This document shows, in pieces, positions 38,001-48,336 of a DNA stretch of 64,000 nucleotides. The position numbers and the translations under genes are program-made. Below the pieces are notes generated by a model that searched no databases, was not told the origin of the DNA, and saw only the letters and a program-made list of their open reading frames with translations. This DNA comes from Azadirachta indica (lineage: Eukaryota > Streptophyta > Magnoliopsida > Sapindales > Meliaceae). The DNA is taken from assembly GCA_022749755.1 (NCBI GenBank), contig CM040444.1, positions 11,326,274 to 11,390,273 on the forward strand. The letters run 5' to 3'. Position 1 is the stretch's first letter. Each line of letters opens with the position of its first letter.

Positions 38001-39131
38001 ACACTGGCCCTTGTTCCCTTAAGTGTCTTGAATTAATTCATAGGCAATCATATGGCAAAACTTTCCCCTTTTTTATTATAATATCCGGACCAGCTGGTAT
38101 ATTTACAAGACAATGTCAAATGGTTCAAACATTAATAATTTATTGTTTTGAAGCTTCTTTTAATGCAGAAAGGCCAGAAATTCAAATACTTCTCACGTTG
38201 ACCCTTGTAATCTAGGTGACTGAATATTAACTGTTGTCACAATGGTGCCAAATTTGTATCTTTTTAAATCTTCTGGGACATCTTTTGGCCTAAGTATGTT
38301 TTATATTATTGTGTTTTATATAAATGCGTTTTTGTGTGGCTTAGCATCCTGAGCAATTCATTGTGAGATTCAACTGAAATTGTCCTTTTTCAGGGGCGGG
38401 AGAAGGATGTTGCAATTTTTTCCTGTGTTAGGGCAAGCGGGGATAGTGCAAAGAAAAGCATAGGATTTCTTGCAGATTATCGGCGGATGAATGTCGGGAT
38501 TACTAGAGCAAAGTCTTCTATACTGGTAGCGCACTATTTAAACTAAAATAAAGTTTCCTGGTTTTTAACAAATCATGGGAGTTTATTTTCTCATTTGAGC
38601 AAATGTTGGATTTTTTGCTTCAGGTGGTAGGGTCTGCAGCAACATTGAGGAAAGACAAGCACTGGAATAACCTAGTGGAAAGCGCTGAGAGGCGAGAATG
38701 TCTATTCAGGGTAAACATTGTTTATACCTTTTTCCTGCATTTTCTATCCGTGTTTCTCTTAACTGTTTATATTGAAATCTTGACTGCAGACACTGTTCTC
38801 CCTAGTTAATGGGACCTTAACGTGCGTCATTTTGTTGATACTGATGATATAATCAATAACTTCCTCCAGTAATTATCATCTGAGGTGTAAAGTAACAGAA
38901 ATCATCTTGCAGGCATCGAAGCCTTATGCTTCATTTTTCAGTGATGAAAATTTGGAATTGATGAAGAAGACAGCAAGAGTTCCAGATAAGGATATGCCAC
39001 CGGCTGATGGGCATGGACCGCAAGATGATGAGCATACCCTCTATGGTAATGCAGGAGACGCCAATCAAGGTCAAGCTGATGATAACGACAATGCAGATGG
39101 ATATGCCGAAATGGATGAAGCTGATGACTAA
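26096..39131 (+). CDS. MAA3: MAGATAMA3-type superfamily 1 RNA/DNA helicase (SEN1/UPF1-like), 20 exons
   Basis: Probable orthologue of Arabidopsis MAA3, a nuclear SEN1-like helicase needed for female gametophyte development and RNA processing. Exons: 26096-26197, 26288-26447, 26795-26928, 27288-27494, 30272-30463, 30590-30625, 31556-31641, 31750-31800, 33393-33504, 33575-33680, 34154-34251, 35125-35229, 35313-35405, 35893-35946, 36300-36358, 36450-36534, 37480-37848, 38394-38525, 38624-38710, 38913-39131. All junctions are GT-AG and in phase, giving 828 residues, close to the family length. Helicase motifs: I GPPGTGKT (278-285), II DEAAQA (489-494), III VGDPVQLPA (from 513), IV QYRMHPE (554-560), V TVDGCQGREKD (678-688; C682 replaces the usual Phe), VI RRMNVGITRAK (from 713). 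The C-terminus is acidic (DDEH, ADDNDNADG, EMDEADD). The ATG at 26096 gives the family-like MAVDKDK start. It appears functional. Confidence 0.95.
27495..30271 (+). other. Intron 4 of MAA3, with an internal 300-bp duplication
   Basis: 2.8-kb intron, the longest of the gene, with donor GTAAGT and acceptor TTGATGCAG. It contains two adjacent related blocks, about 28190-28483 and 28484-28785. These share the texts GTCCTGAATTAGGAACTA / GTCCTAAATTGGGAACTA and GCAAATTCTGTTGTATA. No nested gene is recognised. Confidence 0.65.
28190..28785 (+). repeat. Tandem direct duplication of about 295 bp in MAA3 intron 4, possibly SINE-derived
   Basis: Block 1 (28190-28483) and block 2 (28484-28785) share GAACTA, AGAACCT.. 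ATAGTT/GTAGTT, the CTAACCTCATGGTCACAAACC / TTAAACCTCCTGGTCGCAAACC pair, GAGGTTAAGAAAAAA / GGGTTGAGAAAAGAAA, and GCAAATTCTGTTGTATA. In the second copy GGCTCAATCCCTT resembles a Pol III box B, which hints at a tRNA-derived SINE. That part is weak. Confidence 0.6.
36985..37212. repeat. Dispersed repeat in MAA3 intron 16, shared with bZIP intron 2
   Basis: Text with ATAACCCTAAACAA, TAATAAAATAGAAATCC, AACATGAATAAGAAAATTA and GCTAAAACAAGCCTAGCTCG followed by CTACATCA. The same order of words is found at 59055-59266 (AAAACCCTAAACAA, AAGAAAATAGAAATTCC, GCTAAACTAGCCTAGAACTA, CTACATCA). A transposon-derived fragment of unknown type. Confidence 0.65.
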
Positions 39132-39675
39132 CTCCAACTATGATTGTTTAGCATTACTCTTAATTATGGTCGCGCTGATGGCTCCAAATATCAGTCACAG
39201 TTATTCGACAACAAATTTTCTGAGTACTTAGGATTAGGAGCAGCTGCTCATTAGAGTTATGAAATTGCTACTTAAATTCCTGGTGTAAATTTTTCTGTTA
39301 CAAAGAACAGAAGGGAGTACTGCTACATTATTAATAGAAAATTGTAGTAATATTTTTGGAATCCTTCAGTATATTGATGTCAACAGAGCTCAAATGGCAG
39401 TGGCTTCGGAACATAGACAGATACAGAGATCAACATCTCTTCCAATTATTATTATTTTTTTTTTGGAAGAAAATAAAAACGCTAAAAGAATTGTTTGATT
39501 TCCAATTATCAAATGTGCAAAGCTTACAAAAGAACGCTGGCTGAGTTTGCAGATTTCTCCACTTACGAAAATAAAAACGCTAAAAGAATTGTTTGATTTC
39601 CATGCCTGCCCCTTTGCCGGCGATTATCATGATGTGCAAAGCTTACAATCATCGAGAACGCTGGCTGAGTACTCT
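39132..39675. repeat. 3' intergenic region of MAA3 and FLA with an imperfect tandem duplication (39469-39710)
   Basis: Convergent genes end here. Segment 39469-39571 is repeated as 39568-39710: both begin GAAAATAAAAACGCTAAAAG, share TGTGCAAAGCTTACAA and AACGCTGGCTGAGT, and end AGATTTCTCCACTTACGAAA. The first copy lacks three internal stretches present in the second. The second copy overlaps the 3' end of the fasciclin-like gene, including its stop codon. Confidence 0.85.
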
Positions 39676-40698
39676 TCATCCAACGGTGCAGATTTCTCCA
39701 CTTACGAAAACCTCACCGAGCTCCCGCGATCTCGTCAATTTCTTCCTCAACGGTGCCCGCGCTGGCGGATTCTCTGTCGGCGATGTTAATCTAGTAGAAT
39801 TGCTTATCCAAACATCACGATCTTTAGGCGATTCTGCCGGAGAGTAAGCAGTAAGACCTGCAGATCCTCGTGCCGGAGCAAGAACCGGTGGCAATACAAT
39901 AAGCGTGTGGTTAATCGGTGAGGAATCCGTACGGTTCGTTTGGCACGCAGGAATGTCGCCGTTCATCGGAGAAGAATCTGTTGTACGGTTCAAGCAATTT
40001 GTTGGAATTCTTGGAATATCGGCCAGCGGAGAGACACTGGTGTAGTTAACCGGAGGAAAGAAAATAGTGTGGTTAACCGGAGAGGAATCTGTACGGTTGT
40101 TGTGGTGAGTTGGAATTCTTGGAATTTCCGGCAGCGGCGGGACGACGGCGGAGTGATTAACCGGAGGAATGGAAAGGATGCTCGTACCATTATGACGATT
40201 ACTCGGAGAGCGAAAACTGACAATGCCGGCCAAGCCATGAACAGCCACGTGAGTGCCGTAGTACAAGCCCGGCATCACGACTTGAACGCCGCCAATGAGA
40301 ACAACACCGAGGGAGCGTCTGGTCACACGGAGGTCACGTGAAGGCAAGAGAGTGGGGAAGGAGGAACCGTTAGGGAGTTGGAGGAGGTCGGGCCAAGAGA
40401 GGCGAAGAGGGAGGGCGTGGAGGCGGAGAGTTGAGAGGTAAAACGGCGGCGTTTGGGTCATGTCGAGAGCGAATAGGGTGGGATCAGTGGGAGCAAAGAG
40501 AGTTAAAGAAGGGCGGGCGAGGAGGTCGACGAGGAGGTCTGAAGTGGAAATGGCGTTGGCAAAGAGAGCATGGCCGTTGGCACGGAGAAGGAGAAGGAGG
40601 GTTTCGAGGTCGGAGGTGGGGATGGCGGTTGCAGTTATGGGGAAAGAAACAAGAATCAGAATCAGAATGCTGTAGAGGGAGTTCGAGTTGGTTGCCAT
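39676..40698 (-). CDS. Fasciclin-like arabinogalactan protein (FLA19/20/21-like), single exon
   Basis: Secreted cell-wall or plasma-membrane-surface glycoprotein of 340 residues. An N-terminal signal peptide (MATNSNSLYSILILILVSF, cleavage probably after ATA at about 25) is followed by one FAS1 domain at about 28-165. This has the H1 box TLFAPTDPTLFALD, the LRLHALPLRLSW stretch where FAS1 has its YH motif, and the H2-like VAVHGLAGIVSF. The C-terminal half is rich in Pro, Ser, Thr and N-glycosylation sequons, with three units containing NRTDSSPVNHT or variants (about 205-275). No C-terminal hydrophobic GPI signal is seen; the end is polar (SGEICTVG). No intron is needed. A TATA-like sequence and an E2F-type site lie just upstream on the minus strand. 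It is convergent with MAA3. The FLA subgroup is inferred from the single FAS1 domain and lack of GPI signal. Confidence 0.88.
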   Translation of the reverse strand: MATNSNSLYSILILILVSFPITATAIPTSDLETLLLLLRANGHALFANAISTSDLLVDLLARPSLTLFAPTDPTLFALDMTQTPPFYLSTLRLHALPLRLSWPDLLQLPNGSSFPTLLPSRDLRVTRRSLGVVLIGGVQVVMPGLYYGTHVAVHGLAGIVSFRSPSNRHNGTSILSIPPVNHSAVVPPLPEIPRIPTHHNNRTDSSPVNHTIFFPPVNYTSVSPLADIPRIPTNCLNRTTDSSPMNGDIPACQTNRTDSSPINHTLIVLPPVLAPARGSAGLTAYSPAESPKDRDVWISNSTRLTSPTENPPARAPLRKKLTRSRELGEVFVSGEICTVG

Positions 40699-40762
40699 TG
40701 GAATGTGAGAGCAAGATCTGAGAAGAGAAGAAGGTACGTACTCCTAATCTCTCTCTCTGTAT

Positions 40763-40780
40763 GATCTTATATACATAGAG
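40763..40780 (-). promoter_or_regulatory. TATA box of the FLA-like gene
   Basis: Minus-strand CTATGTATATAAGATC, about 70 bp upstream of the start codon at 40698. It is the only good TATA-like word in the near upstream region. Confidence 0.55.
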
Positions 40781-40801
40781 GAAGGGAGAAACGGTGGTTG
40801 G

Positions 40802-40815
40802 TTTTGGCGCGAAAA
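40802..40815. promoter_or_regulatory. E2F-type site TTTTGGCGCGAAAA
   Basis: Near-palindromic match to the plant E2F consensus (TTTSGCGCSAAA). It lies about 105 bp upstream of the FLA-like start codon and 25 bp upstream of its TATA box. Functional use is inference. Confidence 0.55.
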
Positions 40816-40903
40816 TTGGGTTTATTATTTTAATGACGATAATGCCCTTACTTATTGAAATTACAAAAGAATAGAAAAAATAAAATAATAATAAATTATG
40901 CAC

Positions 40904-43900
40904 TAAACCATATTATTGTGCACTAAACCAAATAATTAAATAATTATTATTATTATGCAGTAAACCAAACTCTAGAACAAAATTTAGTATTTTGAAATGT
41001 AACCATATACTAAACATAAATTCATGGGATATTTATTCTAAAAATTTAAAAAAAAACAAAACTTGATAGGATTTAATTTAGAAAAATATATGGTTTAACT
41101 CGTAATTAACTATTTAAACCATATAATTAAATGAAGAACAAATTAAAAAAATCCTACTTTTTAACCTTTAAAACATTAAAAGAATTTTTTTACGGGAAGA
41201 AAAGTCTACAAAATAATTTTGAATATTCCTTCAATTAACAAATAAAAACCGAAATTAATGCACGCATGCAAAAAAAAAATTAAAAAAACTTGTTGGAATT
41301 GAAATTTAGTAGGGATGGAGTTAGGATTAATAGTTTGGGGATCAAAATGCAATGATTTAAAGGCTGGTTATGTTAAAAGTAATAAAAATACAATTTAAAA
41401 GACTAAATTAATATTTATTACCCATAAATTTTAAATTGGGGCCAAGGCCGCTCGCTCTCGGTTAGTGCAAGTCCCTAGGTGGCCTTCGCCACTGAAATTG
41501 AGATAATAAAATTACGTGAATTCAATTCTATGAAAATGCATAAAGTTTATACGGGTTGAAATGAATACATATAAACAAAAGAAAATCCAAAACTTATTTA
41601 ATAATAAATAAAAATATGAAATTAAAGCACGTATTAATTTTTTTTCAAAAAAATTGCATTTTTTTTTTTTAAAAAAGAAATGCTGAAATAGGTTGGTAAT
41701 GTCTTCCAAAACCCAAGCCCAATATTCAGTTTTCTCTGCAAAATCTCTTCAAATGAATTTTTCTTCTTTCCTCTGTTCATTCTGTTTCTTCTATCAAATT
41801 TGGGCTTAAAATAAGAAAAACAAAATGCAGGCTTGGTTTTATAGAGAGACAAAAATGGGTTTGACAATTAGGATGAGATGGCTTCGTTAAAGAACAAAAT
41901 TGGGTATTGATCCTCAGAGAAGGGGGGGAAAAAAAAGAGCTTTAAATAATAAGTGATTTTGGTTTTCAATTGATTGAAGTCGATTTTGATTCGACTTTAG
42001 TTCAATTTTAGGTCGATTTTGTCGTTTTTAGTTAAATTTGTAACATTTATATATATAAGAAAAACAAAATGCAGTCTTGGGCTTTTATGGAGAGATGGCC
42101 TTGACAATTAGGATGAAATGGCTTCGTTAAGAAACCAAAATTTGGTTTACAACAAATTGGGTATTGATCCTCAGAAAAGAAACGAAAAAATGTTAAATAA
42201 TAAGTGATTTTGGGCTTCAAATTGATTGAAACTCGAAAGTAAACGCTGGTTTGGACTTAGGATTTGGGTCATTACAAAAAAACACTGCGTTTTAATACTA
42301 AAAGATTTATTAATTTTTAATTGAATATATCTTCTTTTTTCCTTTATAATTTACTTTTTATGGTGGATAACTTCAGGTTGGATTTGAAATTGAATTGTTG
42401 TAGAACCGAATTGAACTAGTTGATTCGGGTCGATTTAGTTTCAATTCAATTCTATTTTAATTTTAGTTTGATTTTGATTCGGTTTTAGTTCAATTTTAAC
42501 TTGATTTTTGTTATTTTTAGTTAAATCTATAACATTTATTTATAAAGTTTACTAATACATAATATTATAAATTTTTTATTTCAAAATTTTTTTTATTTCT
42601 AAATAAAATTTAAATTTTGATTTGGTTCACTTTCAATTTACAATTTAAAACTAAAATAACGTAGTATTTTTGGTTAAAAACCCAATTGAACCAAACAAAC
42701 TAAACTATTCGGTTTGAATCGAGTTGGTTTGATTCAGTTTTATTACCAAACTTAATTATTTTATTCTTTCTCTCCTTTTTTTTCTTTTTTATTTTCCATT
42801 TATCTTTCATCTTTTTCTTATCTCTATCTCCTCCTTTCACTCACACCCGCTCTCTATAAACCAAAATTATTATAGAAAGAAACAAATTTGAGAAAAAATA
42901 GAAAATAAAAATTTTATTTATGTTGGATGTAATATTGATTTTAATTTTTGGGGGGAAAAAAAAAAAAGAAAATTTTGTTTGTATTGAATGTAATACTGAT
43001 ATAGTAATAGTTTTTATTATTGATATAGCAATCATCAAACTCAAATCTTTTTTTTTGTTTGCTATTTTTTGTTTTCAACTTATGTTAACCAATGCATTAA
43101 CATAAGTATGCAATGATCTATATTGACCAACGCGGTGTAAATATTTTTATTTTATAATTGATATAAACACTTGTTTGATTGATATTCACCAATACAATAA
43201 CATAAATACCTTTATTTTATAATCAACAAAAATATCTCATATAAAATTTTAAAAAAATTAATAGTATAATCTTTTTTAATTAATTTAAAAAATTAAAATT
43301 AAAAACAAAAAATATTCAAAGACAAAAAAAATATAGATATTCATGTCAATATATAATGTGAGCTGCAGGAATATTTATACTAATGCACTGCTTAATTGAA
43401 AAGTTTGTTGATATAATTTTTTAAATAAAATTTTTTAAAGTAGAATTTTTCACAGTAAAATTTTTATAAATAGAATTTTTAATAAAAATTTATTAATTAA
43501 TTAGTTTTTATAAATGAATTTTGAGAAAAATTTCATAATTATTTAATAGATAAGTTTTTAAAGTTATATTGTAAAAAAATAACATAAAATATTTAAAATA
43601 AACTAAGTGTATTTTACATAATTTAACTTTTTAAAAAACTCAAAAAAATTTATTGATAGAAAATTCAAATTTTGAATTTATTTTAGTAGAAAGAAAATAA
43701 ATTTTTTAATTTGTAAAAATCTTCTACAACGTAAACCAAACGATAATAAAAAATTTAAAAAAATATTTAACATTAAAAATTCTTTTATCTAATAAAAAAA
43801 AACTAAACCAAAAGAATATAAAAATAATAAACTTGAAAAAGACTTTTGATGTTAAAAGTTACTTTATCTAATGAAAAAACTTAACTAAACAAGCACAAAA

Positions 43901-43990
43901 AGTAATAAAAGGGTATATTTGATAATTTAGTTTTAATACTAGAGTCTATGTGGTATATAGGCTAAATTACAAGGTCTATTTGTTATTCTC
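40904..43990. other. Gene-free AT-rich DNA with a duplicated 248-bp segment
   Basis: No supported gene. At 41440-41510 a GC-richer scrap (GGCCAAGGCCGCTCGCTCTC, GTCCCTAGGTGGCCTTCGCC) looks like the end of an old transposon. The repeat at 41809-42540 is listed separately. 42400-42740 holds inverted GGTTCGATT/AATCGAACC-like text of the dispersed GGTTTGGTTC type. Confidence 0.45.
41809..42540. repeat. Direct repeat, period about 248 bp, with a third partial copy
   Basis: Copy 1 from 41809 and copy 2 from 42057 both read AAGAAAAACAAAATGCAG, then GACAATTAGGATGA.ATGGC, TTGGGTATTGATCCTCAGA and TTAAATAATAAGTGATTTTG. The module GATTCGACTTTAGTTCAATT ... TTTTTAGTTAAAT..GTAACATTTAT of copy 1 recurs at 42475-42540. 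Confidence 0.8.
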
Positions 43991-43991
43991 T

Positions 43992-46185
43992 TATAAAAAG
44001 GGAAATTGACATAATTTGCCTCACCAGCTAATAGGTAAATATTTTCTGATATTTGAGAAAAAATAAATACCCTCTTGACGTTTAGATAAATAAATAAATA
44101 CCCCTTAAATTTTTATTTCCAATACTTATCAGTTAATTTATTATCATTTATGTCCCTTATTTTTTATATAATAATAATTTAATATATATTTTATTTCATT
44201 ATAATACTTTATTCTCTATTTTAATATTTTTTATAATATAATTTTTTTAAATATAATAATTTAGTTATATTCAATATTTTTTTTACAATATACTCAAGAT
44301 TAAATATATTTTTAATTTGTTATTTCAATAAAAAATTTAGAAAATAAAATATTATTAAAAAAATTTAAACAATGACTTAAATTAAAGTTATATTAAAAAT
44401 ATTTTAAACTCATGTTAAAATATTTATATCCTTTTTTTTTTTTTTTACAATAAATTTGATATTTAATTGTTAAAAAGGATTTTAAAATATATTTTAACAT
44501 TTTATTTTTTACTAATATTTTTATTTAAAAGATTATATTAAATTTATTATATTTTCTTGAGAAAAATTATGAAAATATAAATAAAAAAGTAAAAAAAAAA
44601 AAAAAAATTTAATATCATTTGTTAATAGAATTAGTAATTAAATATATTTTATATCCTTATTAACCAATATAATTTAATTTTAATTAAAAAATAGAAAAAG
44701 AAGAAAATTTTTTTTATTATTCTTATTTTTAATATATATAACATGTATTTTTGTTTATTTTTTATTTATTTTTTATATTTTTAAAAAATATAATAAATTT
44801 AACATAATTTTTCTTCTTATAATAATATTTTTATTTAATTATTAAAAAATTTTAAAATATATTTTAACGTTTATTCTTATAATAATATTTTTATTTAAAA
44901 GATTTATGTTAAATTTATTATATTTTCTTAAGAAAAATTATGAAAATATAAAAAAAAATTAGTATCATTTGTTAATAAAATTAATAATTACATATATTTT
45001 ATATTTTTATTAACCAATATAATTTAATTTTAATTAAAAAATAGAAAAAGAAGAAAATTTTTTTTATTTTTTTTATTTGTAATATATATAACATGTATTT
45101 ATTATTTATATTTTTATGTATTTTTAGAAAAATATAATAAATTTATTATAATTTTTTAAATAATGCAAAAATAAAACGTTAAAAAATATTTAAATTAAAT
45201 TTTTTAATAATTAAATATTTATTATTATAAAAGTGAAAGTAAGGGATTAGAAATATTTTAACATATGAGTATGATTTATTCATTATTTAAATTTTTTTAA
45301 TAATTATATTTTTTTAAAATTTTTTATTAAAATGACAAATTAAAAAATTTATTTATTCTTGAATATATTGTAAAAAAAATATTAAAAAAATATGAAAAGT
45401 ATAAATAAAAAAAATAAATAAATAAAATAAATGTTATATATATTATAAATAAAAATAATCAAAAATTTTCTTTTTTTTTCTATTTTTTTAATTAAAATTA
45501 AATTATATTGGTTAATAAAAATATAAAAAATATTTAATTATTAATTTTATTAACAAATGATATTAAATTTTTTCTTTTTCTTTTTACTTTTTATTTATAT
45601 TTTCATAATTTTTTTCAAGAAAATATAATAAATTTAATATAATTTTTTAAATAAAAATATTAATATAACAATAAAATATTAAAATATATTTTAAAATCCT
45701 TTTAACAATTAAATGACAAATTTATTGCAGAAAAAAGAAAAAAAGATATAAATATTTTAATATGAGTTTAAAATATTTTAATATGAATTTAATCTAATTA
45801 ATTGTTTAAATTTTTTAATAACATTTTATTTTTTAAATTTTTTATTGAAATAATAAATTAAAAATGTATTTAGTTTTGAGTATATTGTGAAAAAAAATTA
45901 AATGTGAACTAAATTGTTATATTTAAAAAAATTATATTGTGAAAAATATTAAAATAAGGAGTAAAATATTATAATAAAATAAAATATATATCAAATTATT
46001 ATTATATAAAAAAGAGATATAAATGATAATAAACTAATTGATTAATTAATAAAAATAAAAATTTAGGAAATATCTGTCTATTTATTTAAACGTTATAAAA
46101 ATATTTACCTTTTTTTAAATATCATATAAAGTATTTATTTATTAAACTAAATATAAAAAAAAATATATCAATTTTTCTATAAAAA
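43992..46185. mobile_element. 2.18-kb foldback (palindromic) element with 8-bp target duplication TATAAAAA
   Basis: TATAAAAA at 43992-43999 and 46178-46185 flank DNA whose ends are inverted copies: left GGGAAATTGACATAATTTGC, right (complement) GAAAAATTGATATATTTTTT. Further in, arms of several hundred bases match: ATTATCATTTATGTCCCTTA (left) against the complement of 46000-46030, and the 44440-44640 text against the complement of 45540-45740. A module with ACCAATATAATTTAATTTTA occurs directly at about 44658 and 45013 and inverted at about 45485-45520. No coding capacity. RNA from it would fold into a long hairpin. Confidence 0.8.
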
Positions 46186-47655
46186 AAATATCTATGGGAT
46201 ACATACAGGCTACAGCATAGCGTTATCCATAGGAAGCTTCCACAGACTGGACATGAGATTACGAAAGAAATGGAGTTCATTTTTCACACGCAAAGTGAAA
46301 AAGAGACGCGTTGTTAGTGTTATCTTCTAGTTCATCGTCATCATCATCGTTTTAAAAGTTATTTGACAAAGAGAAAAGCAACAAAAAAAAAAAGAAAAAG
46401 AAAAAGTTTTATTCGCACTTCTCTTTTTCTCTTTTTGACATCAATAAATAGCAATTAATTAAACAAAGACAACACATGGACCATCATGTGGAAACTGTCT
46501 CCCATTTCCATTACTCCCATTCTTCCCAACATATACCACCACCTTTTCTTATTCTTTTACTCCTCTTATTGCATGGACTATAGGGAAAAAATTTACTTGT
46601 AAAACACTATTTTTTCTTTTTAGTTTTTATCGTTTATTGTTATCCAAACTTTGATACCTCTAATTCTAGATCATTAAAATTATGCTATCTAAAAGACACT
46701 AAAATTGTGGAGCTATTGTTGGGAGTGGTTGCAGGATATGTGTGTTTATGTGTGTTTCTTCTTATTACTCACACTTAAAATAATTTGAAGAGCGTCAAAC
46801 GTGTCTAAATTATCCAAATAATATCTAAAAGACACCAAAAACTCTAATAGAAGTGGTTTATGTATAATAGTGATGAAAAAACCCTAAAGAAAGGGTCCAT
46901 TGACATATTTTTTTGCTTAAGTGAATATTTAATATTTATTTTAAAGAATAGGGGTCTAACTGTCATTAGTCCTATATATATATATTTTTGTGTTAGATAT
47001 TTTATGTTTTAAAATTTAAAATTTACCTTCAAAAAATTTATAGCATGTATATCAGAAAAATGTAATAATACATTATAAGAAGGCTTTTTTTTTAATACTA
47101 TTACATTGAAATCTTATTTAATTTGAACATGGTTATTACTTTTTATCTTATAATATATTAGTAGGTAAAAATTGTGGGCTCACATTTCATATTATTTTGC
47201 CATGTTATTTGTAGATTTAACAAAATTTAACGTCAACATAAATCTAATTCATTTATTAATTGTGTCAAACTTTTAATACATATGTAATCTATTTATTAAT
47301 TAGAGAATATAACACGGTATAATTAGACATCACTAATGAATGAATTATAAATTAATTCCATGACACAAGACACAATATGATTAGACTCGATTAACCATTT
47401 AGACACTAATACAATTATTTAACTTCAATATAAAATTTAACTTAATAAATATAATGTTATCTACACATAATTAACAATAACTAAATACTAAATTTTATCT
47501 ACATCAATAATAATGAACAAACACCGAATAAGGGTCTCTTTTTTTGGTCTAAATATCTTATTAGTTGAAATCCCTTATTTATGTTCATTAAGTTGGTTTT
47601 TTTTGTCTTAATTTCTTTTTCAACCATTTTAATATTAAGACAAAAAATAAAAGAA
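46186..47655. other. Gene-free; relatively GC-richer stretch at 46.2-46.6 kb
   Basis: 46200-46570 is less AT-rich than its surroundings and carries pyrimidine-rich text (CTTCTCTTTTTCTCTTTTTG, CCACCACCTTTTCTTATTC), like a gene leader, but no reading frame or known family is seen. 47230-47430 holds scattered GTGTCA/TGACAC repeat text. Confidence 0.35.
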
Positions 47656-47995
47656 TTTATTTTTTTTGTGAACAATTTCTCAAATGTAATAGCAATGATA
47701 TCATTATATAGAGTATTCAATAAAAAATTAAATTATACACATGATCGATAATGGCGATGACAATAAAAGGCGATGACGTAATTGAAAAAATGTGCATAAC
47801 CACTAAACTAATTTCATATCTTTTTAATTATATTTCTTTACATTTACTATTTTTTCCTCTCAACTAAATCTAACGAAATAGTAATTTCAGAAGGGTATAT
47901 GCATATTTTTGTAAATATGAAGGGATATCTATATATATTGGTAAATGTTAGGGGTCTCTAACAGCATCATATATATTAGGGGTAAGTGTTATTTC
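47656..47995. mobile_element. Half copy of the 24.06-kb foldback MITE family
   Basis: TCTCAAATGTAATAGCAATG, ATATCATTATATAGAGTATTC and AATAAAAAATTAAATTATA parallel the right half at 24490-24560 (CTCAAATGGTAATAGTGATA, ATATCATCGCATAGAGTGTT). They are followed by the same kind of CGATGAC and CTCAACTAAATCTAACGAA text. Only one arm is seen. Confidence 0.6.
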
Positions 47996-48262
47996 CCTAT
48001 CCATGAGTAAGGGTGGCAAATTTGAACACTGCCCATGAACTCGACACAAATTTTATCGGTTCGGGTTGAATAAAGCTGACACAATTATTATTCGTATAGA
48101 GTTTGTGTTACTTGCTTATTAATCAGGTAGTGTCGGGTTTAACTTTCTCAATCCGTCAACCTATTTTGATAATACTATTCAAATAGTAATTTTGTCGAGA
48201 TTGACCAGATTAATCCACCAACCCATTAACTTGAATAGTTTGATTGTTTAACATAAAAAATT

Positions 48263-48336
48263 TTGGTTATTAGGATTCAAACCTAGGTCTTTGTGGCCAA
48301 TTTAGTGAAACTTTTACCATTGAACCATGACCACAA
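48263..48336 (-). repeat. tRNA-like (SINE head-like) module
   Basis: On the minus strand about 73 nt long, with box A-like GGTTCAATGGTAAAAG, box B-like AGGTTTGAATCCT at the spacing of a tRNA, and GGT/ACC ends. The acceptor stem does not pair fully and no credible anticodon arm is seen, so it is not called as a functional tRNA gene. Confidence 0.5.

Noticed and set aside
42841..43105. Small open frames on both strands
   Set aside because: A/T-rich low-complexity DNA; composition explains them.
46200..46570. Start of an unrecognised gene in a GC-richer stretch
   Set aside because: No open frame, no splice-supported continuation and no known motif.
48263..48336. Functional tRNA gene
   Set aside because: Boxes A and B are present, but the acceptor stem pairs poorly and no credible anticodon arm is seen.
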